From: Deltaproteobacteria bacterium
Lineage (GTDB): Bacteria > Desulfobacterota > Binatia > UBA12015
Direction of reading: 5' to 3'
DNA length: 11,263 bases
Assembly: GCA_003447545.1 (NCBI GenBank)
Contig: DLYX01000076.1
Location: forward strand, 1-11,263
Under the pieces are notes generated by a model. It saw only the letters and a list, made by a program, of their open reading frames with translations, was not told the DNA's origin and did not search any database. This document shows positions 1 to 6,252 of this stretch, piece after piece (positions within the stretch are counted from its first letter, which is position 1; each line of letters opens with the position of its first letter). The position numbers and the translations under genes were made by a program.

Positions 1-1
1 C

Positions 2-595
2 GAAATCCGGATCCTCGGCGAACAGGGGGAAATTCTTCCCGATGGGGAACGCGGCGAAATCTGCATTCGAGGTGGCGGCGTGATGGCCGGTTATATCGAT
101 GATCCCGCGGGCACCGACCAGGTTCTTCGCGAGGGATGGATGCATACCGGGGATATCGGCTGGGTCGATCCGGCCGGCCGACTTTACGTGGTGGACAGGA
201 TCAAGGATATGATCATTCGGGGCGGCAATAATATTTACCCGGCCGAGGTCGAAGCCGTTCTTGTCGAATTCCACGGCGTCGCAAGCGCGGCGGTCGTCGG
301 ACGCGAGCACCCGATCCATGGCGAGGAAATTGTTGCCGTAATCGAACCCGTGGAGAGCGGAGAACTCGATATGCAGGCTCTTCAGGACCACGCAGCGCGG
401 CAGCTCGCGCGAAACCGCTTACCCAGAGAATGGGCCATCGTCGAAGCGCTGCCTCTGGGACCTTCCCGGAAGGTCTTGAAGCGGGAGCTGCGCGAACAGA
501 TCCGCTCGGGTGCGCTCCCCACGAGCACCCGGAGCCTCTCAGGCGGATCGGGTCGCGACCCAGGCCAGCAAAACCCACCCCACGATAAAGAGTGA
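2..595 (+). CDS. Acyl-CoA synthetase (AMP-forming), C-terminal part, 5' truncated by window edge
   Basis: This is the C-terminal 197 residues of an ANL-superfamily adenylate-forming enzyme, most like fatty-acid or other acyl-CoA ligases; the family activates a carboxylic acid with ATP and transfers it to CoA. The frame is open from base 2. It shows the A7-type motif GWMHTGDIGWVD, the A8 hinge GRLYVVDRIKDMIIRGGNNIYPAEVE, and near the end the A10-type LGPSRKVLKREL carrying the expected catalytic lysine. The usual Gly before that Lys is Arg here. The substrate cannot be told because the N-terminal domain is outside the window. After KRELREQI the protein runs on for about 29 residues of Ser/Gly/Pro-rich sequence unlike the family; the last 18 codons are antisense to the end of the DUF423 gene, so the tail looks like extension past an ancestral stop. 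The domain is certain, the exact substrate class is not. Confidence 0.93.
   Translation, partial: EIRILGEQGEILPDGERGEICIRGGGVMAGYIDDPAGTDQVLREGWMHTGDIGWVDPAGRLYVVDRIKDMIIRGGNNIYPAEVEAVLVEFHGVASAAVVGREHPIHGEEIVAVIEPVESGELDMQALQDHAARQLARNRLPREWAIVEALPLGPSRKVLKRELREQIRSGALPTSTRSLSGGSGRDPGQQNPPHDKE
505..534. other. Hairpin at the convergent gene ends
   Basis: CTCGGGTGC and GCACCC-G-GAG form a nine-pair stem with one bulged base and an 11-nt loop. It lies inside the last codons of the + synthetase and just beyond the stop codon of the minus-strand DUF423 gene. No T-run follows on either strand, so it may stabilise or weakly terminate the minus transcript, or be chance in GC-rich coding DNA. Confidence 0.3.
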
Positions 596-904
596 GCCCC
601 CCAGTGGGGTGACGGGACCGAGCCACCGCGGTCCCCCGAGGGACAGCGCGTAGAGGCTCCCCGAAAAAAGAATCACCCCGGCAAAAAGGCACCAAAAAGC
701 CCCGCCGAGCATGCCGCCGGAAACACCCCGTTGGGCTGCCAGAAGCCCGACGGCGATCATCCCGAGAGCATGAATCAGGTGGTAATCCACGCCCGTCTTG
801 AAGGTCGCCAATTTCTCGGGAGTGATTTTCCCTTCCAGCCCATGGGCTCCGAAAGCTCCGAGAACCACACCCAAGGCCATGAGGATTGCTCCGATTCCGA
901 TCAT
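539..904 (-). CDS. DUF423 family small membrane protein
   Basis: A 121-residue integral membrane protein of the DUF423 (YgdD-like) family, whose function is not established. Four hydrophobic segments fill it (about residues 2-20, 44-60, 66-86 and 98-117). The family pattern GAFGAHGLEGKITPEKLATFKTGVDYHLIHALGMI is present near the N-terminus, as is the GG-x-L...GW-LLA-WVA ending. The length is typical. The start is supported by AGGAG about 12 nt upstream. It lies 28 bp downstream of the FAD-linked oxidase on the same strand, so the two are probably cotranscribed, although nothing in either sequence links their functions. Its 3' end overlaps the opposing acyl-CoA synthetase by 57 bp. Confidence 0.9.
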   Translation of the reverse strand: MIGIGAILMALGVVLGAFGAHGLEGKITPEKLATFKTGVDYHLIHALGMIAVGLLAAQRGVSGGMLGGAFWCLFAGVILFSGSLYALSLGGPRWLGPVTPLGGSLFIVGWVLLAWVATRSA

Positions 905-932
905 GATTTCTGTCGACTCCTGACTGCTCTTT

Positions 933-2351
933 TCAAAGAACCCGCCCCGGATTCATCAAACCCTGCGGGTCCATCACGTTTTTGATCTTGCGCATCAAAT
1001 CCATTTCGACGTCGCTTTTATAGTGCGCCATTTCCTCTCGCTTGAGGCGGCCGATCCCATGCTCCGCCGCGATGCTGCCATCGAGCGAGACCACCACATC
1101 GTGGACGACCCGACTGAAGGCCATCCAATGTTCGAGAAAGGGCGCGTCGGGTTCGCCCTCGGGCACACTAAGGTTGAAATGGATATTCCCGTCACCCAAA
1201 TGACCGAAGGCGCATACCCGCACGCCGGGCCACTCGGCCTCGACTCGCTGCGTCGCTTCGTGCAGAAAATCTCCGATCGCGGCGATCGGGACCGAGACAT
1301 CATGCTTCACGCTCGCACCGGCGCCCTTTTGTGCCTCCGATATGCTCTCGCGCAACTTCCAGAGCGCATCGATCTGACGGTCGCTACCCGCCACCACCGC
1401 ATCGCGGATGATCGAGGCCTCGGTGGCGCGCGCCAGAAGATCTTCACCGATTCCCGCGAGAGCCTGATCCCCCGGCACGCTCGAATCGAGTTCGATCAAG
1501 ACGTAATTTTCGTGGAAGCTCGCAAAAGGATTCGCGACACCCGGGATATGTGCCAAGACGAACTCCAGAGCGCGACGCGGAATCAATTCGAAGCTGGTCA
1601 CTTGTTCCGCTGCCGTCTCTCGTGCCCAACCGAGCAGCTGCAGCGCGGACGCGACATCCGGGACGGCAACCATCGCCACCCATCGCGCGCGTGGGCGCGG
1701 AAAGAGACGAAGTACTGCCGCCGTAATCAAACCCAGCGTGCCCTCGGCACCAACGAATAATTGCTTGAGGTCATAGCCGGTATTATCCTTGCGCAAGCGA
1801 CGCAGTCCGTCCCAGATGCGCCCGTCGGGCAAGACGACTTCGAGACCGAGCACAAGGTCGCGCATATTTCCGTAACGGAGGACATGGACGCCACCTGCAT
1901 TTGTCGAAAGATTTCCCCCGATCCGGCAGCTACCCTCGGAAGCCAGACTCAGCGGGAACAAACGATCCGCATCGGCCGCTGCGCGCTGCGCGTCGGCAAG
2001 GAGCAGCCCGGCCTCCACCGTCATGGTGTCATTGCCGGGGTCAAGCTCGCGCACCGCCGTGAGGCGATCGACCGAAATCACCAGAGAACGACCATCTTCA
2101 TCCGGGACCGAACCGCCGCAGAGCGAGGTGTTCCCCGCTTGGGGAACCATTGGAATCCCGGCCGAAGCACATAGTTTCACGACTTCCGAAACTTCCTGTG
2201 TCGAGGCTGGCGACACGATCGCCGGCGACGACCCTCTCCAGCGTCCGCGCCATTCCACGAGGTGAGGCTCCATCGCCACCGGGTCGTCAATCCACCCCTT
2301 GTCGCCAACAAGGGCGCGGATTTGCTGAAGAGCTTGCGCGACCGGGTCCAT
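933..2351 (-). CDS. FAD-linked oxidase, D-2-hydroxyglutarate/glycolate dehydrogenase (GlcD) family
   Basis: A 472-residue cytosolic flavoprotein of the VAO/PCMH type that oxidises a D-2-hydroxyacid to a 2-oxoacid. FAD-binding features in order: PQAGNTSLCGGSVP (70-83), EGSCRIGGNLSTNAGG (139-154) followed by LRYGNMRDLVLGLEVV, and KDNTGYDLKQLFVGAEGTLGLIT (188-210). The C-terminal FAD-oxidase domain has WKLRES (331-336), SVKHDVSVP (347-355), GHLGDGNIHFN (383-393), EHGIGRLKREE (430-440) and the terminal MNPGRVL. His384, His391 and Glu430 match the metal-site positions known for D-2-hydroxyglutarate dehydrogenases. Full length and uninterrupted. No iron-sulfur domain is fused and no GlcE/GlcF gene is adjacent, which favours the stand-alone D2HGDH/D-lactate type over a glycolate oxidase complex. 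The ribosome site is weak (a GAG only), so the start is likely but not firmly set. It is followed by DUF423 as a likely two-gene operon. Exact substrate unknown. Confidence 0.92.
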   Translation of the reverse strand: MDPVAQALQQIRALVGDKGWIDDPVAMEPHLVEWRGRWRGSSPAIVSPASTQEVSEVVKLCASAGIPMVPQAGNTSLCGGSVPDEDGRSLVISVDRLTAVRELDPGNDTMTVEAGLLLADAQRAAADADRLFPLSLASEGSCRIGGNLSTNAGGVHVLRYGNMRDLVLGLEVVLPDGRIWDGLRRLRKDNTGYDLKQLFVGAEGTLGLITAAVLRLFPRPRARWVAMVAVPDVASALQLLGWARETAAEQVTSFELIPRRALEFVLAHIPGVANPFASFHENYVLIELDSSVPGDQALAGIGEDLLARATEASIIRDAVVAGSDRQIDALWKLRESISEAQKGAGASVKHDVSVPIAAIGDFLHEATQRVEAEWPGVRVCAFGHLGDGNIHFNLSVPEGEPDAPFLEHWMAFSRVVHDVVVSLDGSIAAEHGIGRLKREEMAHYKSDVEMDLMRKIKNVMDPQGLMNPGRVL

Positions 2352-2369
2352 ACTACTCAGTCTTAGTCT

Positions 2370-2398
2370 CTCGGGGCCCTCCCGTCGACGGCCCCGAG
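2370..2398 (-). other. Perfect 9-bp hairpin between beta-helix and FAD oxidase genes
   Basis: CTCGGGGCC (2370-2378) and GGCCCCGAG (2390-2398) form a perfect stem around an 11-nt loop. On the minus strand it lies after the beta-helix stop codon and 18 nt before the oxidase start codon. No T-tract follows, so it is either a weak terminator of the upstream gene or a structured leader that could limit initiation at the poorly marked oxidase start. Confidence 0.4.
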
Positions 2399-2440
2399 GC
2401 AGGTTCTGTCATTCCGGGCGACGATCCGCTCCGAGGGCCC

Positions 2441-2460
2441 GGGAATCCCCGGGAATCCCC
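2441..2460. repeat. Tandem duplication of GGGAATCCCC
   Basis: Two perfect adjacent copies of a 10-bp unit that is itself a near-palindrome (GGG-AAT-CCC). They lie 5 bp beyond the minus-strand stop codon of the beta-helix gene, in the 114-bp gap before the FAD oxidase. Role unknown. Confidence 0.75.
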
Positions 2461-2465
2461 TGCAA

Positions 2466-3404
2466 TCAGAGGAACTCGAGGAAATTATCACCAGCCGTGA
2501 GATCGCCCCGCGAGGCCGAGCGTGAGAGGTTGCAATTGGTCGCTGCGACGCCCTCGACCCGGTTGCCGGAGGCACCCGAGAAACGAACACAAGTGCCCGT
2601 CGCGTCGATTGACCCTCCGATGACCCGGTTAGCTGTGGGAGCCGTCCATCCTCGTGCCGCCCGCGATCGGTTCTGATTTTCCTCATAAGCCTCGAAATTA
2701 TAACCGGCTCCCGTCAGATGGTTCAGCACGAACGCATTTTCATGCGATGCGCCGCGAACCTGGACGACGCGATCCTCGATGGAATTGAGAACGATCAGGC
2801 TTTTTTGGGCATGCTTCATATAGATCGAAGCCGAACCGCTTCCGGAAAGGTTGTTCGCAATCAGGAAAATATGCTGGACATCGAGGAGATAGATATTCTC
2901 GGCGCCGCTGTCCTCGATATCGTTGAAGAGGACAAAGTTCAGATCCGCTCCGCTGCCGATATGGATGCCTTCGTCACCGCTGGCCGAGATCAGATTACCT
3001 TCGATCCAGTTTCCGGTCGTCTGCTGGGAAAGATCGATGCCGTAGCGAGAGTTATCCAGAATCTCATTATCTTCAATGCGATTTCCCGAGCCCCCGCGGA
3101 TACGAAAACCATTACGGAAACCCGAGATCAGGCAATTGCGAACCTCCGCGCCGGTGGTTCGGTCGAGAACGAGGCCGCTCCCGCGCCCCTTGCCCGTCAG
3201 AGCATGGCCATCACAATCCAGAACCGCCGTTCGCCGGAGCCGAAGGCCGTCACCCGGGCAACTGAGCAAATCTCCTCCAAGAGTCGATTCGCCCACCAAT
3301 ACGTCGCCACAACCACATTCGACCTCACCACCACAGACCTTCGCCTCCACCGAAACAGCGGAAAACATCATGAAAATGGCCAAAAGCCCCAATAAAACCC
3401 TCAT
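2466..3404 (-). CDS. Secreted right-handed parallel beta-helix protein with Cys-rich N-terminal cap
   Basis: A 312-residue exported protein. The start chosen at 3404 is an internal ATG preceded by GGAGG at 8 nt. It opens with a classic signal peptide (MRVLLGLLAIFMMFSAVSVEA, cleavage before Lys22). The longer frame from 3461 would bury this peptide. The mature N-terminus carries C24, C30, C32, C49, C64 and C91, a likely disulfide-braced cap. From about 75 to 295 there are repeated coils of about 22 residues with N-x-I/V-x-x-N-x-I type ladders (GNRIEDNEILDNSRYGIDL, GNWIEGNLI, FVLFNDIEDSGAENIYL, FLIANNLSG, ANRVIGGSID, GNRVEGVAATNC). This is the PbH1/NosD-like pattern found in polysaccharide lyases, CASH-domain proteins and surface proteins. 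No catalytic lyase triad can be named, so enzyme activity is unproven; adhesion or carbohydrate binding are alternatives. It is probably monocistronic: a terminator separates it from the PuuD-like gene upstream. Confidence 0.85.
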   Translation of the reverse strand: MRVLLGLLAIFMMFSAVSVEAKVCGGEVECGCGDVLVGESTLGGDLLSCPGDGLRLRRTAVLDCDGHALTGKGRGSGLVLDRTTGAEVRNCLISGFRNGFRIRGGSGNRIEDNEILDNSRYGIDLSQQTTGNWIEGNLISASGDEGIHIGSGADLNFVLFNDIEDSGAENIYLLDVQHIFLIANNLSGSGSASIYMKHAQKSLIVLNSIEDRVVQVRGASHENAFVLNHLTGAGYNFEAYEENQNRSRAARGWTAPTANRVIGGSIDATGTCVRFSGASGNRVEGVAATNCNLSRSASRGDLTAGDNFLEFL

Positions 3405-3412
3405 CGTCCCTA

Positions 3413-3417
3413 CCTCC
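3413..3417 (-). promoter_or_regulatory. Ribosome binding site GGAGG that decides the beta-helix start
   Basis: GGAGG on the minus strand lies 8 nt before the ATG at 3404. This is ideal spacing and places the signal peptide at the exact N-terminus. It argues against the upstream ATG at 3461. Confidence 0.75.
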
Positions 3418-3474
3418 GGCCTTTGGCCATTTGCATCCCGCTGGGCGGCCATGCCGGCCAATCAGGATACGCTT

Positions 3475-3520
3475 GGGGTATCGGTAGGGGTTTATACTTA
3501 CTTGAGGGGTTATAGACCCT
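3475..3520 (-). promoter_or_regulatory. AT-rich leader with repeated AGGGGTTATA elements, candidate promoter/operator
   Basis: The only AT-rich stretch between the PuuD-like terminator and the beta-helix gene. On + it holds AGGGGTTTATA (3486-3496) and AGGGGTTATA (3505-3514). The second forms an imperfect palindrome with GACCCT to 3520 (12 of 16 positions symmetric). Read on minus, TATAAA at about 3491-3496 and TATAAC at about 3509-3514 could serve as -10 boxes, but no convincing -35 at the right spacing is seen. Assignment as the beta-helix promoter is an inference from position. Confidence 0.35.
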
Positions 3521-3551
3521 AATATGACGCAAGAGGTCATTGCGAGGCCAT

Positions 3552-3587
3552 AAAAAAAGGGCCCGTTTCACATAGTGAAACGGGCCC
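3552..3587 (-). terminator. Rho-independent terminator of the PuuD-like gene
   Basis: A perfect 13-bp stem, GGGCCCGTTTCAC (3559-3571) with GTGAAACGGGCCC (3575-3587), and a 3-nt ATA loop. On the minus strand it is followed by seven T residues (A-run 3552-3558 on +). It sits 24 bp past the stop codon of the PuuD-like gene, so it separates that gene from the beta-helix gene downstream. Confidence 0.93.
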
Positions 3588-3611
3588 ATGACTCGTTGCT
3601 GAGGGAAAAGT

Positions 3612-4394
3612 CTAGAAACCCTTCACCTTGGCGCTTTGTCGGTAGAACATCGAGCAGAACCACCAACCAATGGCGACCATCAGCGTTAATCCGAGGAAGC
3701 TCAACTGGCTTGTCGGGAAAGACGCCCAAGGCACAACCGAATGGCTGCCGATCATGGTCCAGACCAACGGGATCGACATATAGGTATTATGCTTGGACCG
3801 CGTGCCGGCGAGAGCCACCAGATCGCCATCGGGTGCCGTGCCTTCCTTGACGCAGGTAATAATTTTCTGCTGCGCAGGCCAGATTCGGAACCAGACGTTA
3901 AACGCCATCGCGGTACCAAAGGCGGCTCCCAGATGAATATTCATCGACCGGTAGCCGAAACCGCCGACACTGCTGAACAAATAGGTCAGGCCCGCCACGA
4001 GAATGAGTCCCACAAAAAACAGGGTCCTCATATCCTTGAGTGCGGCCAAACCGACGAGCTGGTCGTAGACGAAAACCGCAAGGAACGTCACAGCGACCAT
4101 GGCAATTGCGCCGGTCGAGAACTCCCCGGATTCGGTCACGATGCCACCGTGGTAATACACCAAAAGCAGCAGGAGAACTCCTGTTGCCCATGTCCAGGCG
4201 GCGCCCCAGCGGAACCAAAACAAGGCTCGCGGCAGAAGCTCCGGATTGACGGCTTTCTTGGTTTCAGCGCTCAGCTGCGCCTGCAAAGGAGCGTTGACCC
4301 AGTTGAAGAAATACAGAAGACCGATCCAAGTGATCCCTGCGATAATGTGTGCCCACCGGAATATTGCCTGTAAAATCGGTGAAATCTCGTCCAT
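3612..4394 (-). CDS. PuuD-like integral membrane protein (urate hydroxylase membrane domain, no cytochrome c)
   Basis: A 260-residue inner-membrane protein resembling the membrane domain of urate hydroxylase PuuD (urate oxidase N-terminal family). The family signature is clear near the N-terminus: FRWAHIIAGITWIGLLYFFNWVNAP (12-36). There are about seven hydrophobic segments (roughly 12-31, 63-81, 95-117, 126-142, 152-168, 206-221 and 231-251). Candidate conserved histidines are H16, H82, H154, H202 and H218. Known PuuD proteins carry a C-terminal cytochrome c domain that passes electrons from urate oxidation. Here the chain ends at KVKGF with no CxxCH, and no neighbouring gene encodes one. 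Either a cytochrome is supplied in trans or the function has changed. A G-rich ribosome site (GGGGGGGAG) precedes the ATG. The gene may share a transcript with the small gene 122 bp upstream and ends at a strong terminator. No other purine-catabolism gene is nearby, so urate as substrate is only a family inference. Confidence 0.82.
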   Translation of the reverse strand: MDEISPILQAIFRWAHIIAGITWIGLLYFFNWVNAPLQAQLSAETKKAVNPELLPRALFWFRWGAAWTWATGVLLLLLVYYHGGIVTESGEFSTGAIAMVAVTFLAVFVYDQLVGLAALKDMRTLFFVGLILVAGLTYLFSSVGGFGYRSMNIHLGAAFGTAMAFNVWFRIWPAQQKIITCVKEGTAPDGDLVALAGTRSKHNTYMSIPLVWTMIGSHSVVPWASFPTSQLSFLGLTLMVAIGWWFCSMFYRQSAKVKGF

Positions 4395-4516
4395 GGAACT
4401 CCCCCCCTATTGCCGGAGTCTGCGACCCGGCCCTTAGGACATGCGGAGACCCTGATCCATCCTCGGGGAATCCGATGCCGTCCTTTATTCGATGATGTAG
4501 ATTGAAACGCCTCGGG

Positions 4517-4855
4517 TCAAACGCTGCCCAGGATCCCCGGGTGTCGCTGGCGAAACCTTGCCCGTCTGACTGTGACCTCGCGCTTGGGATGTTTGAGAAT
4601 GACCGTTGCGTCCGCGCGACTGATTTTCCGCCCGAACAAACAGTACACGCCTCGCTGGTCGCGCTGATGGTTGGCCCAATCCGCCAACTCTCCCGCATCG
4701 GGGCTGTGGCCGAGTGCGAGCGCGCACTCCTTGGTCAGGAAGCCCAGGAGGACCCGCACCGGCGCATCTCCCTCCGCCAAGGTCGGACGCTGCAAGGCCG
4801 GGTCCACTGACGATTTTCGCCAGGGTCCGCGCAACACTGTTCCGTTTTCCGCCAT
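4517..4855 (-). CDS. Small soluble protein of unknown function
   Basis: I do not recognise this gene, but it looks real. The 112-residue frame has coherent GC-rich third positions and a protein-like core: APVRVLLGFLTKECALALGH (31-50), SPDAGELADWANHQRDQRG (51-69), then YCLFGRKISRADATVILKHP (71-90) and REVTVRRAR (92-100). It reads as a mixed alpha/beta domain with no signal peptide and no membrane segment. The ATG at 4855 has only a poor ribosome site; a GTG at 4759, just before the VRVLLGFL core, has GGAGG 11 nt upstream and is an alternative. The open frame continues upstream to 5464, but that part is antisense to the lipoprotein gene and is not credible. The gene is divergent from that lipoprotein and lies 122 bp upstream of the PuuD-like gene on the same strand, so cotranscription is possible. 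The only alternative is a non-coding gap of 540 bp. Confidence 0.6.
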   Translation of the reverse strand: MAENGTVLRGPWRKSSVDPALQRPTLAEGDAPVRVLLGFLTKECALALGHSPDAGELADWANHQRDQRGVYCLFGRKISRADATVILKHPKREVTVRRARFRQRHPGILGSV

Positions 4856-4933
4856 CTCGTAGTCGAATCTGCGGGACACGACGCTACATTTCAAGGCCAA
4901 AATGAGCCAGAATGAAATCCGGATGAAAGATTC

Positions 4934-5305
4934 ATGACGAAGAACTTCCATAAACAAGTCTGCGGCGGTCTTCTGCTCGCATCGATGGTGCTGCTGGGAT
5001 GCGCTGGAGCCCGACCCGCAGCCAGGGAAACCTTGCCACCCGATACTCGCGAATGCCTCCTGCTCGCGCAGATCCATAGCACGCGAGCGATAGGCAATCG
5101 CGAAATCGTCTTCCGACTCTATGGCGGTGAGGAGTGGACCAATCAGCTGCCGGCCGCCTGCGTCGGCCTGGGCTTCAACCGCGGGTTCACATATGACACG
5201 AGCATCCATCGTCTTTGTCGGGGGCAATTTATCCAGACCCTCGAACCCGGCCGAAGTACCTGTATTTTGGGACTTTTTCGAAAAAAAACCGACCAGTCGC
5301 CCTGA
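4934..5305 (+). CDS. DUF6491-like lipoprotein
   Basis: A 123-residue exported lipoprotein. The N-terminus is basic (MTKNFHKQ), followed by a hydrophobic stretch and the lipobox V-L-L-G-C with Cys23 as the lipidated residue. The mature part matches my memory of the DUF6491 pattern: a Cys-L-L-L-A-Q-I opening (43-49), NREIVFRLYGGEEWTNQL (56-73), AACVGLGFNRGFTYDTS (75-91), HRLCRGQFIQTL (93-104) and STCILG (109-114). The four cysteines C43, C77, C96 and C111 fit two disulfides. Function unknown; anchoring in the periplasmic face of a membrane is expected. The ribosome site is weak (GGATGAAAG). A run of eight A residues (5281-5288) falls in the last codons, so the C-terminal KKTDQSP could vary by slippage or sequencing error. 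It is divergent from the small minus-strand gene across 78 bp that must hold both promoters; I cannot place clear boxes there. Confidence 0.82.
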   Translation: MTKNFHKQVCGGLLLASMVLLGCAGARPAARETLPPDTRECLLLAQIHSTRAIGNREIVFRLYGGEEWTNQLPAACVGLGFNRGFTYDTSIHRLCRGQFIQTLEPGRSTCILGLFRKKTDQSP

Positions 5306-5504
5306 GGCCCAAAGGCTTCCGAAATCATGCGGAATCGCCCCGGTATCGCATAAATGCACGAGCTTGGGGCCCGGACCCGCTTGAGCCGCCCTGCGGGAAA
5401 ACGCTGATTTTCCGAGAATCACCCGGGTTCGCTGGCGAATCGCGGGAAGGCCCCGCGCTGGCATCAGGGTTGCATCTTCAGGACGTCACCGAACGGAGCG
5501 TCCC

Positions 5505-6098
5505 ATGAAAATAAAGCGTCTCGCCGCAACCTGTTTCCCCCTCTTCTTCCTGGCCTTGAGTCCGGGAGTTTTCCCCTCACCCGCCCACGCCGAAAACATT
5601 TTCTACTCCGCAACACCGGGAGGTCCCCCCGACGCGATTCGCGCCATCCGCATTTGCGAGTCCATCGACTCGACGCCTCCGGAGGAGCGGGCCTCGCGCA
5701 TCGAGTCAGCGGTGGCTGCCGCGGAGAAAGCCATCGCGAGATTTCCCGAGGATCCGCGATCGCAATTCGCGCTTTTCTGCTCTCTCGGGCGCAAATTGGA
5801 AACCAGCAAAAACCACCTTCGCTCGGTATTTCTCGTGCACCGCGCCCATCGCGCGGTACAAAAAGCACTCGCCCTGCAGCCCACGTACGTGGATGCTCTG
5901 GTCGCCCACGGCGCCATGCTGGGGCAGCTTCCCTGGATGCTCGGGGGCGATAATGATCGGGCTGAATCGCTGATACGACGCGCGATCTCGCTCGATCCGG
6001 CCTTTATTCCGGCTCATCGGGAGCTGGCGAATCTGCTGCGTGCTCAGGGTCGAAGCGACGAAGCGCATATGGTCGACGTCGCCCAAGCAACCGACTAG
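5505..6098 (+). CDS. Secreted tetratricopeptide-repeat (TPR) protein
   Basis: A 197-residue exported protein. A signal peptide (MKIKRLAATCFPLFFLALSPGVFPSPAHA, cleavage after Ala29) is followed by helical TPR-like repeats: SAVAAAEKAIARFPEDPRSQFALFCSLGR (68-96), VHRAHRAVQKALALQPTYVDALVAHGAMLG (111-140) and NDRAESLIRRAISLDPAFIPAHRELANLLRAQGRSDEA (150-187). The MLGGD segment before the last repeat recalls LGGS/LGGD elements in periplasmic TPR proteins. TPRs bind other proteins, so a scaffold or assembly role in the periplasm is plausible, but no partner is evident. GGAG 6 nt before the ATG supports the start. It lies 199 bp after the lipoprotein gene and 154 bp before kup, both on the same strand; no clear terminator separates it from either, so it may be transcribed alone or with one of them. 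Confidence 0.82.
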   Translation: MKIKRLAATCFPLFFLALSPGVFPSPAHAENIFYSATPGGPPDAIRAIRICESIDSTPPEERASRIESAVAAAEKAIARFPEDPRSQFALFCSLGRKLETSKNHLRSVFLVHRAHRAVQKALALQPTYVDALVAHGAMLGQLPWMLGGDNDRAESLIRRAISLDPAFIPAHRELANLLRAQGRSDEAHMVDVAQATD

Positions 6099-6232
6099 TC
6101 CCCCTCTCCGGAGGACGACAGCCCTTCGGGCACTGGACGCGAACGCCCGAGCCTGCTCTAGGAAGTGCATGAGGACCGTGAACACCGTGCGGTGGTTCGA
6201 CGCGCAGACTCCGCCGGCCGGGGAAGTCTAGA

Positions 6233-6250
6233 CCACGCAGGCCACGCAGG
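6233..6250 (+). repeat. Tandem 9-bp duplication CCACGCAGG at the kup ribosome site
   Basis: Two perfect adjacent copies of CCACGCAGG end two bases before the kup start codon. The second copy supplies part of the AGGAG that directly abuts the ATG. The duplication may alter initiation; it may equally be a neutral replication slip. Confidence 0.75.
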
Positions 6251-6252
6251 AG

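Noticed and set aside
1023..1760. Plus-strand open frame of 245 codons
   Set aside because: Antisense to the well-supported FAD-linked oxidase.
3405..3461. Longer start for the beta-helix protein (MAGMAAQRDANG...)
   Set aside because: It buries a good signal peptide, and the internal ATG has an ideal GGAGG.
4264..4698. Minus-strand frame of 144 codons overlapping the PuuD-like start
   Set aside because: Out of frame with both flanking genes and no coherent protein pattern.
5441..5457. Hairpin CGCGGG/CCCGCG upstream of the TPR gene as a terminator
   Set aside because: Only six base pairs and no T-run; expected by chance at this GC content.
4856..5464. Upstream extension of the minus-strand frame that contains the small gene
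   Set aside because: It would overlap the lipoprotein gene on the opposite strand throughout and shows no protein-like pattern; only the part from about 4855 down looks coding.
6099..6155. Short palindromes (CTCCGGAG, GCCCTTCGGGC) after the TPR gene as a terminator
   Set aside because: Stems are four base pairs long and no T-tract follows.
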